Assembly: GCA_035712285.1 (NCBI GenBank)
Contig: DASTBA010000105.1
Coordinates: forward strand, 1 to 64,000
Origin: CAMLHP01 sp035712285
Lineage (GTDB): Bacteria; Gemmatimonadota; Gemmatimonadetes; Gemmatimonadales; GWC2-71-9
Length of the DNA: 64,000 nucleotides
Direction of reading: 5' to 3'
The number at the start of each line of letters is the position of its first letter. Within the stretch, counting starts at the first letter, position 1. This document shows positions 16,382-25,207 of the stretch, piece after piece. The position numbers and the translations under genes are program-made. The notes under the pieces were generated by a model that saw only the letters and a program-made list of their open reading frames with translations, was not told where the DNA came from and searched no databases.

Positions 16382-17437
16382 GTGCAGCGCACCGGCATTC
16401 CCGACCTCGACGCGCTGCTCCCCCGGCTCGCCGCCGTGGGGAGCCTGGATGCGGCCGGTCTGGAGGCGGAACATACCGCCGTGCTGGGCCGGAAGGCCGG
16501 GGTCCTCACGCAGCTGGCGAAGCGGATCCCGGACCTCGCCCCCGGGGAACGGCGGTCCTTCGGCGCTGCGGTGAACCAGGTGAAGGTGGCCTTCGAGGCG
16601 GCCTTCGACGAGCGCCGGGTGGCGCTTGCGGAGGATGCGCGCCGTCGCGCCGCGGGGCAGCTGGACCGCACGATGCCGGCGCGGCACCGCTGGACCGGCA
16701 GCGCGCACCCGGTCACGCGCACCATCGCCGACATCTGCGGCATCTTCCGCGAACTCGGGTTCGTGATCGCGGTGGGGCCGGAGATCGAGAGCGAGTGGTA
16801 CAACTTCTTCTCGCTCAATTTCCCGGCCGACCATCCGGCGCTCGACCTCCACGACACGCTCTACCTCGACGCCCCACCGGAAGCTGGCGAGCATGGCGGC
16901 CGGATGCTGCTCCGGACCCACACCTCCCCGGTGCAGATCCGGAGTCTCATCGGCCAGCCGCTGCCGGTGCGGGCGCTGATGCCCGGCATGGTGTACCGGA
17001 AGGATCCGTTCGATCCCTCCCACGCCCCCGCCTTCCAGCAGATCGAGGGGCTGGCGGTGGATGAAGGGATCTCGTTCGTGGACCTCAAGGCCACGCTGGT
17101 GCATTTCGCCCGGCGGCTGTTCGCCGCCGACACCCGGACCCGCTTCCGCCCCTCGTACTTCCCGTTCACCGAGCCGTCGGCCGAGATGGACGTGGAGTGC
17201 CAGCTCTGCCACGGCGCCGGATGCGGAGCCTGCAAGGGCACCGGCTGGATGGAAATCCTGGGCTGCGGCATGGTGCACCCGCGGGTGCTGCAGAACTGTG
17301 GCGTGGATGCCGAGCGCTACACCGGCTGGGCGTTCGGCATGGGGCCGGGCCGCATCACCATGAACCGCTACGGCATCACCGACATCCGGCACCTCTACGA
17401 TGGCGACATGCGGGTGCTGTCGCAGCTGGCGGGCTAG
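16382..17437 (+). CDS. pheS: Phenylalanyl-tRNA synthetase alpha subunit
   Basis: This 351-residue subunit charges tRNA-Phe together with PheT. It has the N-terminal coiled coil, class II motif 2 (around MVYRKDPFDPSHAPAFQQIE) and motif 3 (WAFGMGPGRITMNRYGI). A four-cysteine insertion, CQLCHGAGCGACKGTGW, lies before the ILGCGMVHPRVL segment. A similar cysteine cluster occurs in part of the family and may bind zinc. The GTG start at 16382 directly follows the rplT stop. Confidence 0.96.
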   Translation: MQRTGIPDLDALLPRLAAVGSLDAAGLEAEHTAVLGRKAGVLTQLAKRIPDLAPGERRSFGAAVNQVKVAFEAAFDERRVALAEDARRRAAGQLDRTMPARHRWTGSAHPVTRTIADICGIFRELGFVIAVGPEIESEWYNFFSLNFPADHPALDLHDTLYLDAPPEAGEHGGRMLLRTHTSPVQIRSLIGQPLPVRALMPGMVYRKDPFDPSHAPAFQQIEGLAVDEGISFVDLKATLVHFARRLFAADTRTRFRPSYFPFTEPSAEMDVECQLCHGAGCGACKGTGWMEILGCGMVHPRVLQNCGVDAERYTGWAFGMGPGRITMNRYGITDIRHLYDGDMRVLSQLAG

Positions 17438-17440
17438 CGC

Positions 17441-19813
17441 ATGGATATCTCCCGGCGCTGGCTCGAGGCGTTCCTCCGGCGTCCGCTCGATGCGCACGAC
17501 GTCGCGGAACGGCTTGCCATGCTGGGCGCCCCGGTGGATGCGGTGGAGCCCCTGCACCAGGCGCTGGCCCCGATCGTGGTGGCGCTGGTGGAGGATGTCC
17601 GCCCCCATCCCGACGCCGACCGGCTCCGGCTCTGCCTCGTGAACGACGGTGGCGCCGAGCCGAAGCACGTCGTGTGCGGCGCCCCCAACGTCACCGCCGG
17701 CCGGCGCTACCCGTTCATCCGCGTAGGCAGTACCCTGCCGGGCGGGCTCCGGATCGAGAAACGCAAGATCCGTGGCGAGGTGAGTGAGGGGATGCTCTGC
17801 TCGGAGCGCGAGCTCGGCCTGGGTCAGGAGCACGACGGCATCTGGGAGCTGGATGTGGACGTGGCTCCGGGCACGCCGCTGCTGGACGCCGTTCCGCTCG
17901 CCGACGACCGGCTGGTGATCGATGTCACGCCCAATCGCCCCGATCTCCTGGGCCACAAGGGCGTGGCCCGCGAACTGGCGGCGTCGATGGGCGTGCCGTT
18001 CCGGCTGCCGGAGTTCCCCGGTGAGCCCGACAGCGTGCCGGCGGCGGTGCGGACCGGCGCCAACGGCCGCACCGGCGGCGTGCGGGTTGCCATCGAGGAT
18101 CCCGAGGGGTGCGCCCGGTTCCACGGCGCGGTGATCCGCGGCGTGACCGTCGGGCGCTCGCCGGCCTGGCTCCGCCAGCGGCTCGAGGCGGCCGGTGTCC
18201 GCAGCATCAGCAACGTGGTGGATGCCACCAACTACGTCATGCTGGAGCATGCGCAGCCGCTCCATGCATATGACCTGGCAAAGTTGCGCGGACCGGAAAT
18301 CATGGCCCGGCGCGCGCTAGCCGGTGAATCGCTGGTCACCCTGGATGGCGTCACCCGCACCCTGGAACCGTTCATGACGGTGATTGCCGATCAGGGGGGA
18401 CCGGTGGGCGTGGGCGGCGTGATGGGCGGCGCCGGCAGCGAGGTCGGCGCCGGCACCACCGACCTGTTCCTCGAATGCGCCTGGTTCCGGCCTGCGGCGG
18501 TGCGCAAGACCCGGCGGGCGCTCGATCTCGGCACCGATGCCAGCTACCGCTTCGAGCGGGGAGTGGATCTCTGGGCGGCGCCCGAGGCGTTCCGCCGGTG
18601 CATCGAGCTGATCCTGTCGCTTGCCGGCGGGCATGTGGACGGAGAGCCGGTGGACCTGTGGCCCGAGGTGACGCATCCGCCGAGAGTGTTCCTTCGGCTC
18701 GATCGTGTGGCACAAGTGCTCGGCGTTGATCTCGATCAGCACACGGTCGAGCGCCACCTGGCCGCCATCGGCGCCACCTGCGTCGCCAAGCCGGAGGACC
18801 GCCGCATCGCGGTGGACGTGCCGGGATGGCGGCCTGATCTTGCCGAGGAGATCGACCTCATCGAGGAAGTGGCCCGGATGCACGGCTATGGCGCCTTTCC
18901 GGCCGAGCTTCGGGGCTTCCGCACGGGGCTCAAGCCCGATGCCCCGATCGTGGCCGCGAGCGATCATGTGCGCGGCGCCATGATCGCCGAGGGGCTGCAC
19001 GAGGTCATCACGCTGCCGCTGGTGCAGGGCGGGGAGGTTCGCCTGCTCAACCCATTGTCGGTGGAGGAGGCGACGCTGCGCGGCGCGATCCTCCCGTCGC
19101 TGGTGCGGCAGGCGGAACGCAACTGGGCAGCGCTCACGCGTGACATCCGCTTGTTCGAGATGGGCACGGTGTTCAGCCGGGGCAGCGACCCGTCCCGCCC
19201 GGAGGAGCGGACCAGCCTGGCGGCCATCGTGTCCGGCGGCCGGGATCCGGCCCACTGGTCGGGGGTTCCCGCCGATGTCGCCATCTGGGACCTGAAGGGG
19301 CTGTTCGAGCGCGCGGTGGCGGCGGCGAGCCCCGGGGCGGTGGTCTCACCGGCTGGTGAGGGGTGGGAGGCCAGGACGGCGGACGGTATGCTGCGCGGGC
19401 GCGCGGCCCCACTGGATGCGGATGCGCCACCATGGGCGGCGCCGCTCTTCGGCCTCGAGGTCGAGGTGAGCGACGCCCCGCGCACCCGGCCGAAGTTCGT
19501 TCCGCTGCCGGGCACACCGGCGTCGGAACGGGACATCACCCTGCTCGTGCCCGACGGCGTGCCGGCCGAGGCGATCCTCCGCTCGCTCGCGGGGGCCGGT
19601 GTTCCGGTGCTAGAATCCGTCAGGATCGTGAACGAGTATCGTGGGCCGCGGGTGGCGGAGGGCACGCGGAGTCTTACTGCGCGGCTGACCTTCCGCGCGG
19701 CGGACCGCACGCTCGAGTCGGCGGATGTGGATCGGGCGGAGCAGAAGCTGCTGGCGGCGCTGGACCGGGACACGGGTGTGCAACGCCGGGATCAGGCCCG
19801 GGCGGAGGGCTGA
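17441..19813 (+). CDS. pheT: Phenylalanyl-tRNA synthetase beta subunit
   Basis: This 790-residue subunit has the N-terminal EMAP/OB tRNA-binding domain (VEDVRPHPDADRLRLCLV), the B3/B4 editing region, the B5 domain (RLDRVAQVLGVDLD), the class II-like core and the C-terminal anticodon-binding FDX-ACB domain (PLPGTPASERDITLLVPDGV ... SLTARLTFRAADRTL). It is complete and starts three bases after pheS. Confidence 0.96.
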   Translation: MDISRRWLEAFLRRPLDAHDVAERLAMLGAPVDAVEPLHQALAPIVVALVEDVRPHPDADRLRLCLVNDGGAEPKHVVCGAPNVTAGRRYPFIRVGSTLPGGLRIEKRKIRGEVSEGMLCSERELGLGQEHDGIWELDVDVAPGTPLLDAVPLADDRLVIDVTPNRPDLLGHKGVARELAASMGVPFRLPEFPGEPDSVPAAVRTGANGRTGGVRVAIEDPEGCARFHGAVIRGVTVGRSPAWLRQRLEAAGVRSISNVVDATNYVMLEHAQPLHAYDLAKLRGPEIMARRALAGESLVTLDGVTRTLEPFMTVIADQGGPVGVGGVMGGAGSEVGAGTTDLFLECAWFRPAAVRKTRRALDLGTDASYRFERGVDLWAAPEAFRRCIELILSLAGGHVDGEPVDLWPEVTHPPRVFLRLDRVAQVLGVDLDQHTVERHLAAIGATCVAKPEDRRIAVDVPGWRPDLAEEIDLIEEVARMHGYGAFPAELRGFRTGLKPDAPIVAASDHVRGAMIAEGLHEVITLPLVQGGEVRLLNPLSVEEATLRGAILPSLVRQAERNWAALTRDIRLFEMGTVFSRGSDPSRPEERTSLAAIVSGGRDPAHWSGVPADVAIWDLKGLFERAVAAASPGAVVSPAGEGWEARTADGMLRGRAAPLDADAPPWAAPLFGLEVEVSDAPRTRPKFVPLPGTPASERDITLLVPDGVPAEAILRSLAGAGVPVLESVRIVNEYRGPRVAEGTRSLTARLTFRAADRTLESADVDRAEQKLLAALDRDTGVQRRDQARAEG

Positions 19814-19815
19814 GC

Positions 19816-20115
19816 GTGGCGACTGGATACGAACGGCCCGACTTCGCGGCCGCAGCCGAACTGGAGACCCTGGTGCGGCACCTGCTCGACGAGCTCGGCG
19901 GCTGGCGGCGGCGCTGCCTCAAGGCCGAGGCCGACCTGCAGGCCGTGCAAGGCGCGGGCGGCGGCGGCGCTGGGGTGGCCGGGCTTCGTGACCGGGTCGT
20001 GCAGCTCGAGACCGAGAACCGTACCCTCCGGCACCGGGTGGATGCCGCGCGGGAACGGGTACAGGCGCTGGTCGGCCGGCTCTCGTTCCTCGAGGAGCAG
20101 GGGGGCAGCGCATGA
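19816..20115 (+). CDS. Small coiled-coil protein of unknown function
   Basis: This 99-residue protein has two helical parts separated by a glycine-rich hinge (GAGGGGAGVAG). The second half has leucine heptads (LRDRVVQLETENRTLRHRV ... LVGRLSFLEEQ) typical of a parallel coiled coil. No catalytic motif or membrane segment is visible. GTG at 19816 is two bases after pheT, and its stop overlaps the zapA start. Small size, coiled coil and coupling to zapA suggest a ZapB-like partner in cell division, but this is inference from context. Confidence 0.65.
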   Translation: MATGYERPDFAAAAELETLVRHLLDELGGWRRRCLKAEADLQAVQGAGGGGAGVAGLRDRVVQLETENRTLRHRVDAARERVQALVGRLSFLEEQGGSA

Positions 20116-20420
20116 GCACCGCGCGCAATGCGGTCCGGGTCGTGATCGGCGGCGAGGAACTGACCGTGCGATCCGAACTTCCGCCCGAATACACGCGGGA
20201 GGTCGCGGCGTATCTCGAGGCGGCCTTCCAGAAGGTGAAGGCGTCGCTGCCCGCGGTGGAGAGCCACAAGGCCGCCATCCTCGCAGCGCTCGCCATCACC
20301 GACGAGCTGTTCCAGGCCCGCCGGGGCGATCGCGAGATCGCCGACCGGCTGCACACGCTGTCCGATGAAGCGGCGCGTGTCCTGCCACCCGCCAAGCGCG
20401 GCACCCGGGCCGGCTCATGA
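20112..20420 (+). CDS. zapA: Cell division protein ZapA
   Basis: This 102-residue protein matches ZapA: an N-terminal beta hairpin (VRVVIGGEELTVRSELPPEY) and the conserved KAAILAALAITDELFQ helix leading into a C-terminal coiled coil. ZapA binds and cross-links FtsZ filaments at the Z-ring. It overlaps both neighbours by four bases. Its place between pheT and rny is common in many bacteria. Confidence 0.87.
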   Translation: MSTARNAVRVVIGGEELTVRSELPPEYTREVAAYLEAAFQKVKASLPAVESHKAAILAALAITDELFQARRGDREIADRLHTLSDEAARVLPPAKRGTRAGS

Positions 20421-21997
20421 ATCCGGCGCTGCTCCTTCCGGTCGCCATCGGCATCGGCGCGGGCATCGCCATCGCCTTCCTGGGCATTGCGCTGTACGTG
20501 GGCCGCCAGCGGCGCAGCGCGGGAGGGATCGTGAACCAGGCCACCGCCGAGGCGGTCCGCACGCGGGACGCCGCCACGCGGGATGCCGAACGGGTGCGCT
20601 CGGAGGCGTCGCTCGCCGCCAAGGCGGAAGCGCTGAAGGTGCGGGAGGAGGTCGAGAAGGAACTCGGCCGCCGGCGTGACGAGTTCGAGCGGATGGAACG
20701 GCGGATCGAGAGCCGGGGGCGCGATCTCGACCAGAAGGTCGAGGAGATCCGCACGCGCGAGCGGGAGTTCGGCCGCAAGGAGGAGACGCTCTCCCAGCGC
20801 GAGGAACAGATCCGGGAGCGGGCGTCGGGCATCGACCGCCTCGAGGAGCAGCACCGCCAGCGGCTCGAGCGGGTGGCCGGCCTCACCGCTGACGAGGCGC
20901 GCCGCGAGATCATGCAGAAGGTGGAGGACGAGGCGCGGGGCCAGGCGAGCGCGCTCGCCCGGGACATCAAGGAGCAGGCGCGCCGGAGCGCCGATCGCGA
21001 GGCCCGCCGGATCATCGCCATGTCGGTGCAGCGGCTGGCGGCGGAGACCACGTCCGAGACGACGGTCAGCGCGGTGACGCTCCCCAGCGATGAAATGAAG
21101 GGCCGCATCATCGGGCGCGAGGGGCGCAACATCCGCGCCTTCGAGACCGCCACCGGGGTGGACGTCATCATTGACGACACGCCGGACACCGTGGTGATCT
21201 CCTGCTTCGATCCGATCCGCCGCGAAGTCGCCCGCCGCTCGCTGGAACAGCTGATCCAGGACGGGCGCATCCACCCGGGGCGGATCGAGGAGCTGGTGGC
21301 CAAGACCCGCCGCGAGCTGGAAGCCCAGCTGGTGGAGCTGGGAGAACAGGCGGCGTTCGAGACCGGCATCAACGGGCTCCATCCCGAGATGATCAAGCTG
21401 GTCGGCCGGATGCGGTACCGCACCTCCTACGGGCAGAATATCCTCGAGCACTCGAAGGAAGTGGCGTGGCTCGCCGGGATGATGGCCGCCGAGCTCAAGC
21501 TCGACGTCGGCCTCGCCAAGCGGGGCGGCCTGCTGCACGATGTCGGCAAGGTGCTCACCCACGAGAACGAGGGCACCCATGTGCAGCTCGGCGTGGAGGT
21601 GGCGCGGCGCTACGGCGAGAGCGAGCCGGTCATCAACTGCATCGAGGCGCATCACGACGACGTGCCGCACGATTCGGCGGAATCGGTGCTGGTGCAGGCA
21701 GCGGACGCGATCAGCGGGGCCCGGCCCGGGGCGCGGCGCGAGGCGTTCGAGACCTACGTGAAGCGGCTGACCCGGCTGGAGGAGATCGCCAGCGACTTCC
21801 AGGGCGTGGAGAAGGCGAACGTCATCCAGGCCGGCCGCGAAGTGCGCGTGATCGTGACGCCGGAGCGGGTGGACGATGCCGGCGCGGTGCAGCTCTCCGA
21901 GGCGATCGCCCGGCGGATCGAGGGCGAACTCCAGTATCCGGGGCAGATCCGCGTGGTGGTGATTCGCGAGACCCGCGCGGTAGGCCTGGCGAAGTGA
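20417..21997 (+). CDS. rny: Ribonuclease Y
   Basis: This 526-residue membrane-anchored endoribonuclease initiates mRNA decay. It has an N-terminal transmembrane helix (residues about 5-27), a long charged coiled coil (about 35-210), a KH domain (KGRIIGREGRNIRAFETATG) and an HD phosphohydrolase domain with HDVGK and the second histidine/aspartate pair in EAHHDD. All parts are intact. Together with pnp near 57 kb it gives the cell an RNase Y-based mRNA decay system. Confidence 0.96.
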   Translation: MNPALLLPVAIGIGAGIAIAFLGIALYVGRQRRSAGGIVNQATAEAVRTRDAATRDAERVRSEASLAAKAEALKVREEVEKELGRRRDEFERMERRIESRGRDLDQKVEEIRTREREFGRKEETLSQREEQIRERASGIDRLEEQHRQRLERVAGLTADEARREIMQKVEDEARGQASALARDIKEQARRSADREARRIIAMSVQRLAAETTSETTVSAVTLPSDEMKGRIIGREGRNIRAFETATGVDVIIDDTPDTVVISCFDPIRREVARRSLEQLIQDGRIHPGRIEELVAKTRRELEAQLVELGEQAAFETGINGLHPEMIKLVGRMRYRTSYGQNILEHSKEVAWLAGMMAAELKLDVGLAKRGGLLHDVGKVLTHENEGTHVQLGVEVARRYGESEPVINCIEAHHDDVPHDSAESVLVQAADAISGARPGARREAFETYVKRLTRLEEIASDFQGVEKANVIQAGREVRVIVTPERVDDAGAVQLSEAIARRIEGELQYPGQIRVVVIRETRAVGLAK

Positions 21998-22875
21998 CCG
22001 CCCGCATCCTGGACGGCGCGGCCCTGGCCCAGGCCATCCGCACCGAGGTGGCCCAGGACGTGGTCCGGCTGGCCGCCACCGGGCGCACGCCGGGACTCGC
22101 CGTCGTGATCGTGGGCGAGGATCCGGCGTCCCAGGTGTACGTGCGCGCCAAGGGCAAGGCCTGCGTCGAGGCCGGCATGCAGTCGGAGACGCTCACCATG
22201 CCGGCCAGCACCGGCCAGGCCGATCTGCTGGCCATCGTGGACCGGCTCAACGCCGATCCGGCGGTGCACGGCATCCTGGTGCAGCTGCCGCTGCCGAAGG
22301 GACTCGACGAACGCGAGGTTCTCCTCCGGATCGATCCCCGCAAGGACGTGGACGGGTTCCATCCGGTGAACGTCGGCAAGGTGGCGATCGGCGATCCCAC
22401 CGGTTTCCGGCCCTGCACGCCGTACGGGGTGCAGGAGATCCTGGTGCGCGAGGGGATTACCACCAGTGGCGCCCATGCGGTGATCCTCGGGCGGTCCAAC
22501 ATCGTCGGGCGCCCGATGGCTTCGCTGCTGCTCGGCACCGGCCCGGGCGGTGACGCCACCGTCACGGTCTGCCACTCGCGGACCCGGGATCTGCCGGCGA
22601 TCACGCGCATGGCGGACATCCTGGTCGTTGCCATCGGCCGCCCGGAGTTCGTGACGGCGGACCTCGTCAAGCCGGGCGCCACGGTGATTGACGTCGGCAT
22701 CAACCGGGTGAACGATCCCGCGGCGGCGCGCGGGTACCGCCTGGCTGGCGATGTGGCGTTCACCGACGTCTCGCGCGTGGCCGGCGCCATCACGCCGGTG
22801 CCGGGTGGGGTCGGCAAGATGACCATCGCCATGCTCCTCAGGAACACGGTACAGGCCTGCCGCCAGCTGGCCTAG
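21994..22875 (+). CDS. folD: Methylenetetrahydrofolate dehydrogenase/cyclohydrolase FolD
   Basis: This 293-residue bifunctional enzyme interconverts 5,10-methylene-, methenyl- and 10-formyl-tetrahydrofolate using NADP. Family motifs include VGEDPASQVYVRAKGKAC (with the catalytic YxxxK), ILVQLPLPKGLD, DVDGFHPVNVGK, VILGRSNIVGRPM and PVPGGVGKMTIAML. GTG at 21994 overlaps the rny stop. Confidence 0.96.
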   Translation: MTARILDGAALAQAIRTEVAQDVVRLAATGRTPGLAVVIVGEDPASQVYVRAKGKACVEAGMQSETLTMPASTGQADLLAIVDRLNADPAVHGILVQLPLPKGLDEREVLLRIDPRKDVDGFHPVNVGKVAIGDPTGFRPCTPYGVQEILVREGITTSGAHAVILGRSNIVGRPMASLLLGTGPGGDATVTVCHSRTRDLPAITRMADILVVAIGRPEFVTADLVKPGATVIDVGINRVNDPAAARGYRLAGDVAFTDVSRVAGAITPVPGGVGKMTIAMLLRNTVQACRQLA

Positions 22876-22894
22876 GCTCCCTTCCGACGGGTTC

Positions 22895-24055
22895 GTGACG
22901 CTCTCGCTCCAGTTCGACAGTTCGGCGCCCTCCGGTGACGTCGTCAGCGTCTCCGACGTGACCGGTGCGATCGCCCGCCTCATCCAGTCACAGAGCCGGG
23001 AGGTCTGGGTCCGGGGCGAGGTCGCCGAATACAAGGTGTACGGCAGCGGGCACCACTACTTCACCCTGCGTGACAGCCGGGCGCAGATGCGCTGCACCAT
23101 CTGGCGCCAGCATGCGCACCGGATCACGGCGCCGGCCATCGGCACCGAGGTGTTCGTCTTCGGGCGCCCGGCGTTCTGGGACGAGAAGGGCGAATTCCGC
23201 TTCAGCGTCACGCAGCTGGTGCCGACGTCGGCGGTCGGCGCCGCGCAGCGGGAACTCGAGCGGGTGCGGGCGCTGCTGCAGGCGGAGGGGCTGCTGGACC
23301 CCGCCCGCAAGCGGCCACTGCCGGCGCTGCCATCCGCCATCGCGGTGGTGACGAGCAAGGACGGTGCGGCACTCCGTGACATCGTGACGGTCACCCGGCG
23401 CCGCTGGCCGTCGGTGCAGCTGCTGGTGGTGGGCGCGCGGGTACAGGGTGAAGGCGCGCCGGAGACGATTGCCCGGGCGCTTCAGCTGGTCAATCGCCTG
23501 CCGGAGGCGGATCTCTGCATCGTGGCGCGCGGCGGGGGCGCGCGGGACGACCTCGCCGCGTTCAACACCGAACTGGTCTGCCGCGCCCTCGCCGCGGTGC
23601 GGGTGCCGACCATCTCCGCCGTGGGCCACGAGACCGACATCTCGCTCACCGACTTCGTGGCCGATGCCCGCGCCGCCACGCCCTCGGCGGCGGCGGAGAC
23701 TGCCGTCCCCGACCGGCGTGCGGTGCAGCGTTCGGTGGAGGACCTCGCGGGCCGGATGGCCCAGGGACTGGTGCGGCGGACACGCCTGGCGGATGAACGC
23801 CTGGGACGCTTCTCCGATCGTGTGGCCAGTGCCATGGAGCAGATGCTGGTGCGGAGGCGGCACGCCGTGGAGCGGCTGGCGGCCCAGCTCGACGCGCTGA
23901 GCCCGCTCCGGGTGCTGGAGCGCGGCTTCTCCATGGCGACCGATGCCGAGGGCCGCGTGCTGCGCCGGCTCGCCGACTTTCCGGCGGGCCGCGCCTTCCA
24001 GTTGCGGGTATCGGACGGCCAGGTGACCGCGCGGGTGGAACAGGAGACAGCATGA
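22895..24055 (+). CDS. xseA: Exodeoxyribonuclease VII large subunit
   Basis: This 386-residue subunit has an N-terminal OB domain (VWVRGEVAEYKVYGSGHHYF) and the catalytic region AVVTSKDGAALRDIV, ARGGGARDDLAAFN and AVGHETDISLTDFVADARAATPSAAAE, followed by a coiled coil that binds XseB. It degrades single-stranded DNA to short oligonucleotides. GTG at 22895 is chosen, 19 bases after folD. The protein is somewhat shorter than the roughly 450-residue E. coli protein, with a shortened coiled-coil region. Confidence 0.94.
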   Translation: MTLSLQFDSSAPSGDVVSVSDVTGAIARLIQSQSREVWVRGEVAEYKVYGSGHHYFTLRDSRAQMRCTIWRQHAHRITAPAIGTEVFVFGRPAFWDEKGEFRFSVTQLVPTSAVGAAQRELERVRALLQAEGLLDPARKRPLPALPSAIAVVTSKDGAALRDIVTVTRRRWPSVQLLVVGARVQGEGAPETIARALQLVNRLPEADLCIVARGGGARDDLAAFNTELVCRALAAVRVPTISAVGHETDISLTDFVADARAATPSAAAETAVPDRRAVQRSVEDLAGRMAQGLVRRTRLADERLGRFSDRVASAMEQMLVRRRHAVERLAAQLDALSPLRVLERGFSMATDAEGRVLRRLADFPAGRAFQLRVSDGQVTARVEQETA

Positions 24056-24291
24056 GCAAGGGCAAGGCAACGGCGACGCCAACGCTCGCCGAGGAATTGG
24101 AGCGGCTCGAAGCGCTGGTGCGCCGCCTCGAGCAGGATGACACCGATCTCGACGAGGCACTGGTGCTCTTCGAGGAAGGGGTCCGGCGCCTGCGCACCGC
24201 GCGCGAGCGGCTGGCCGGCGCCGAGGCGCGCGTGAAGCAGGTGCTGGAGCAGGCGGACGGCGACCTCGGGGTGGAGAATCTCGACGTCTGA
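24052..24291 (+). CDS. xseB: Exodeoxyribonuclease VII small subunit
   Basis: This 79-residue helical protein has the family core LAEELERLEALVRRLEQDD and LDEALVLFEEGVRRL. Several copies wrap the coiled coil of XseA. The ATG at 24052 overlaps the xseA stop, so the two subunits are translationally coupled. Confidence 0.94.
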   Translation: MSKGKATATPTLAEELERLEALVRRLEQDDTDLDEALVLFEEGVRRLRTARERLAGAEARVKQVLEQADGDLGVENLDV

Positions 24292-24334
24292 GGCGGCGCA
24301 CGCCGCCGACCTGCTCGACGAGACGCGCCAGCGC

Positions 24335-25189
24335 GTGGACGCCCGTCTCGCGTGGTGGGCAGGGCAGCTGCGCGCCCGGCGGGGCGATGCGGTCGGCGAT
24401 GCCATGGCCTACGCGATCGCCAGTCCGGGCAAGCGGGTACGCGCCGCGCTGGTGCGCGCGGCTCACCATGCGGCCGGCGGCACCGGCGAGGCCATTGACG
24501 AAGTCGCGGCGGCGGTGGAGATCGTGCACGCCTACTCGCTCGTCCATGACGATCTGCCGTGCATGGACAACGACGACCTGCGCCGCGGCCGCCCCACCAC
24601 GCATCGCGCCTTCAGCGTGCCGGTGGCCACCCGGGCCGGATACCTCATGGTGCCGGTGGCCGTGGAAGTGCTGGCCGCGTCGGCGGCCGGGCTGGGCCTG
24701 ACCGATGAACAGCTGGGCCGGATGGCGGCGACGCTGCTCGCCGCGAGTGGTGTCGAAGGGATGGTGGGCGGCCAGTGGCTCGACCTGGAGGCGGAGCAGC
24801 GACAGCTGGAACTGCCGGCGCTCGTCGCCGTTCACAGCGGCAAGACCGGGGCGCTGATCCGCGCCGCCTGTACGCTGGGCGGCATGGCGGCCGGGGCGGC
24901 GGAACCGGTCGCGGCGGCGCTCGCCGAGTTCGGCACCCAGATCGGCCTCGCGTTCCAGGTGGCGGACGACGTGCTCGATTCCACCTCGTCGAGCGCCGTC
25001 CTGGGCAAGACCGCCGGGCTCGACCGGGTGAGGCAGAAGTCCACCTATGTCAGCGTCCTCGGAGTGGACGGGGCCCGGCGGGAAGCCCGGCGACTGGCGG
25101 ATCGGGCGGTGACAGCCCTGGAGGCGGCCCGCCTGGCGGACAGCGCCCTCGTCTCCCTCGCCCGCTATATTGTTGAACGGACTTCCTGA
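24335..25189 (+). CDS. Polyprenyl diphosphate synthase (farnesyl/geranylgeranyl type)
   Basis: This trans-isoprenyl diphosphate synthase has both aspartate-rich motifs, DDLPCMDNDDLRRGRP and QVADDVLD, with the GKTAGLD and KSTY segments. It condenses isopentenyl diphosphate with allylic diphosphates, probably to the C15 or C20 product (ispA-like). GTG at 24335 gives 284 residues but cuts into the expected first helix. The frame stays open upstream and reads AADLLDETRQRV, so the true start may be a non-standard codon such as CTG at 24311. dxs lies directly downstream, so precursor supply and chain elongation are adjacent. Confidence 0.9.
   Translation: MDARLAWWAGQLRARRGDAVGDAMAYAIASPGKRVRAALVRAAHHAAGGTGEAIDEVAAAVEIVHAYSLVHDDLPCMDNDDLRRGRPTTHRAFSVPVATRAGYLMVPVAVEVLAASAAGLGLTDEQLGRMAATLLAASGVEGMVGGQWLDLEAEQRQLELPALVAVHSGKTGALIRAACTLGGMAAGAAEPVAAALAEFGTQIGLAFQVADDVLDSTSSSAVLGKTAGLDRVRQKSTYVSVLGVDGARREARRLADRAVTALEAARLADSALVSLARYIVERTS
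25166..25171 (+). promoter_or_regulatory. Possible -10 element for dxs
   Basis: TATATT inside the 3' end of the prenyl synthase gene is unusually AT-rich for this genome and would start a transcript about 30 bases before the dxs ATG. No good -35 lies 17 bases upstream, so support is limited. Confidence 0.3.
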
Positions 25190-25207
25190 CTTTCCAAGGA
25201 CTGCCGC

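Noticed and set aside
17209..17248. Four-cysteine cluster in PheS as a foreign domain insertion
   Set aside because: A similar cysteine-rich loop before the GMVHP motif is known in part of the PheS family, so it is not unusual.
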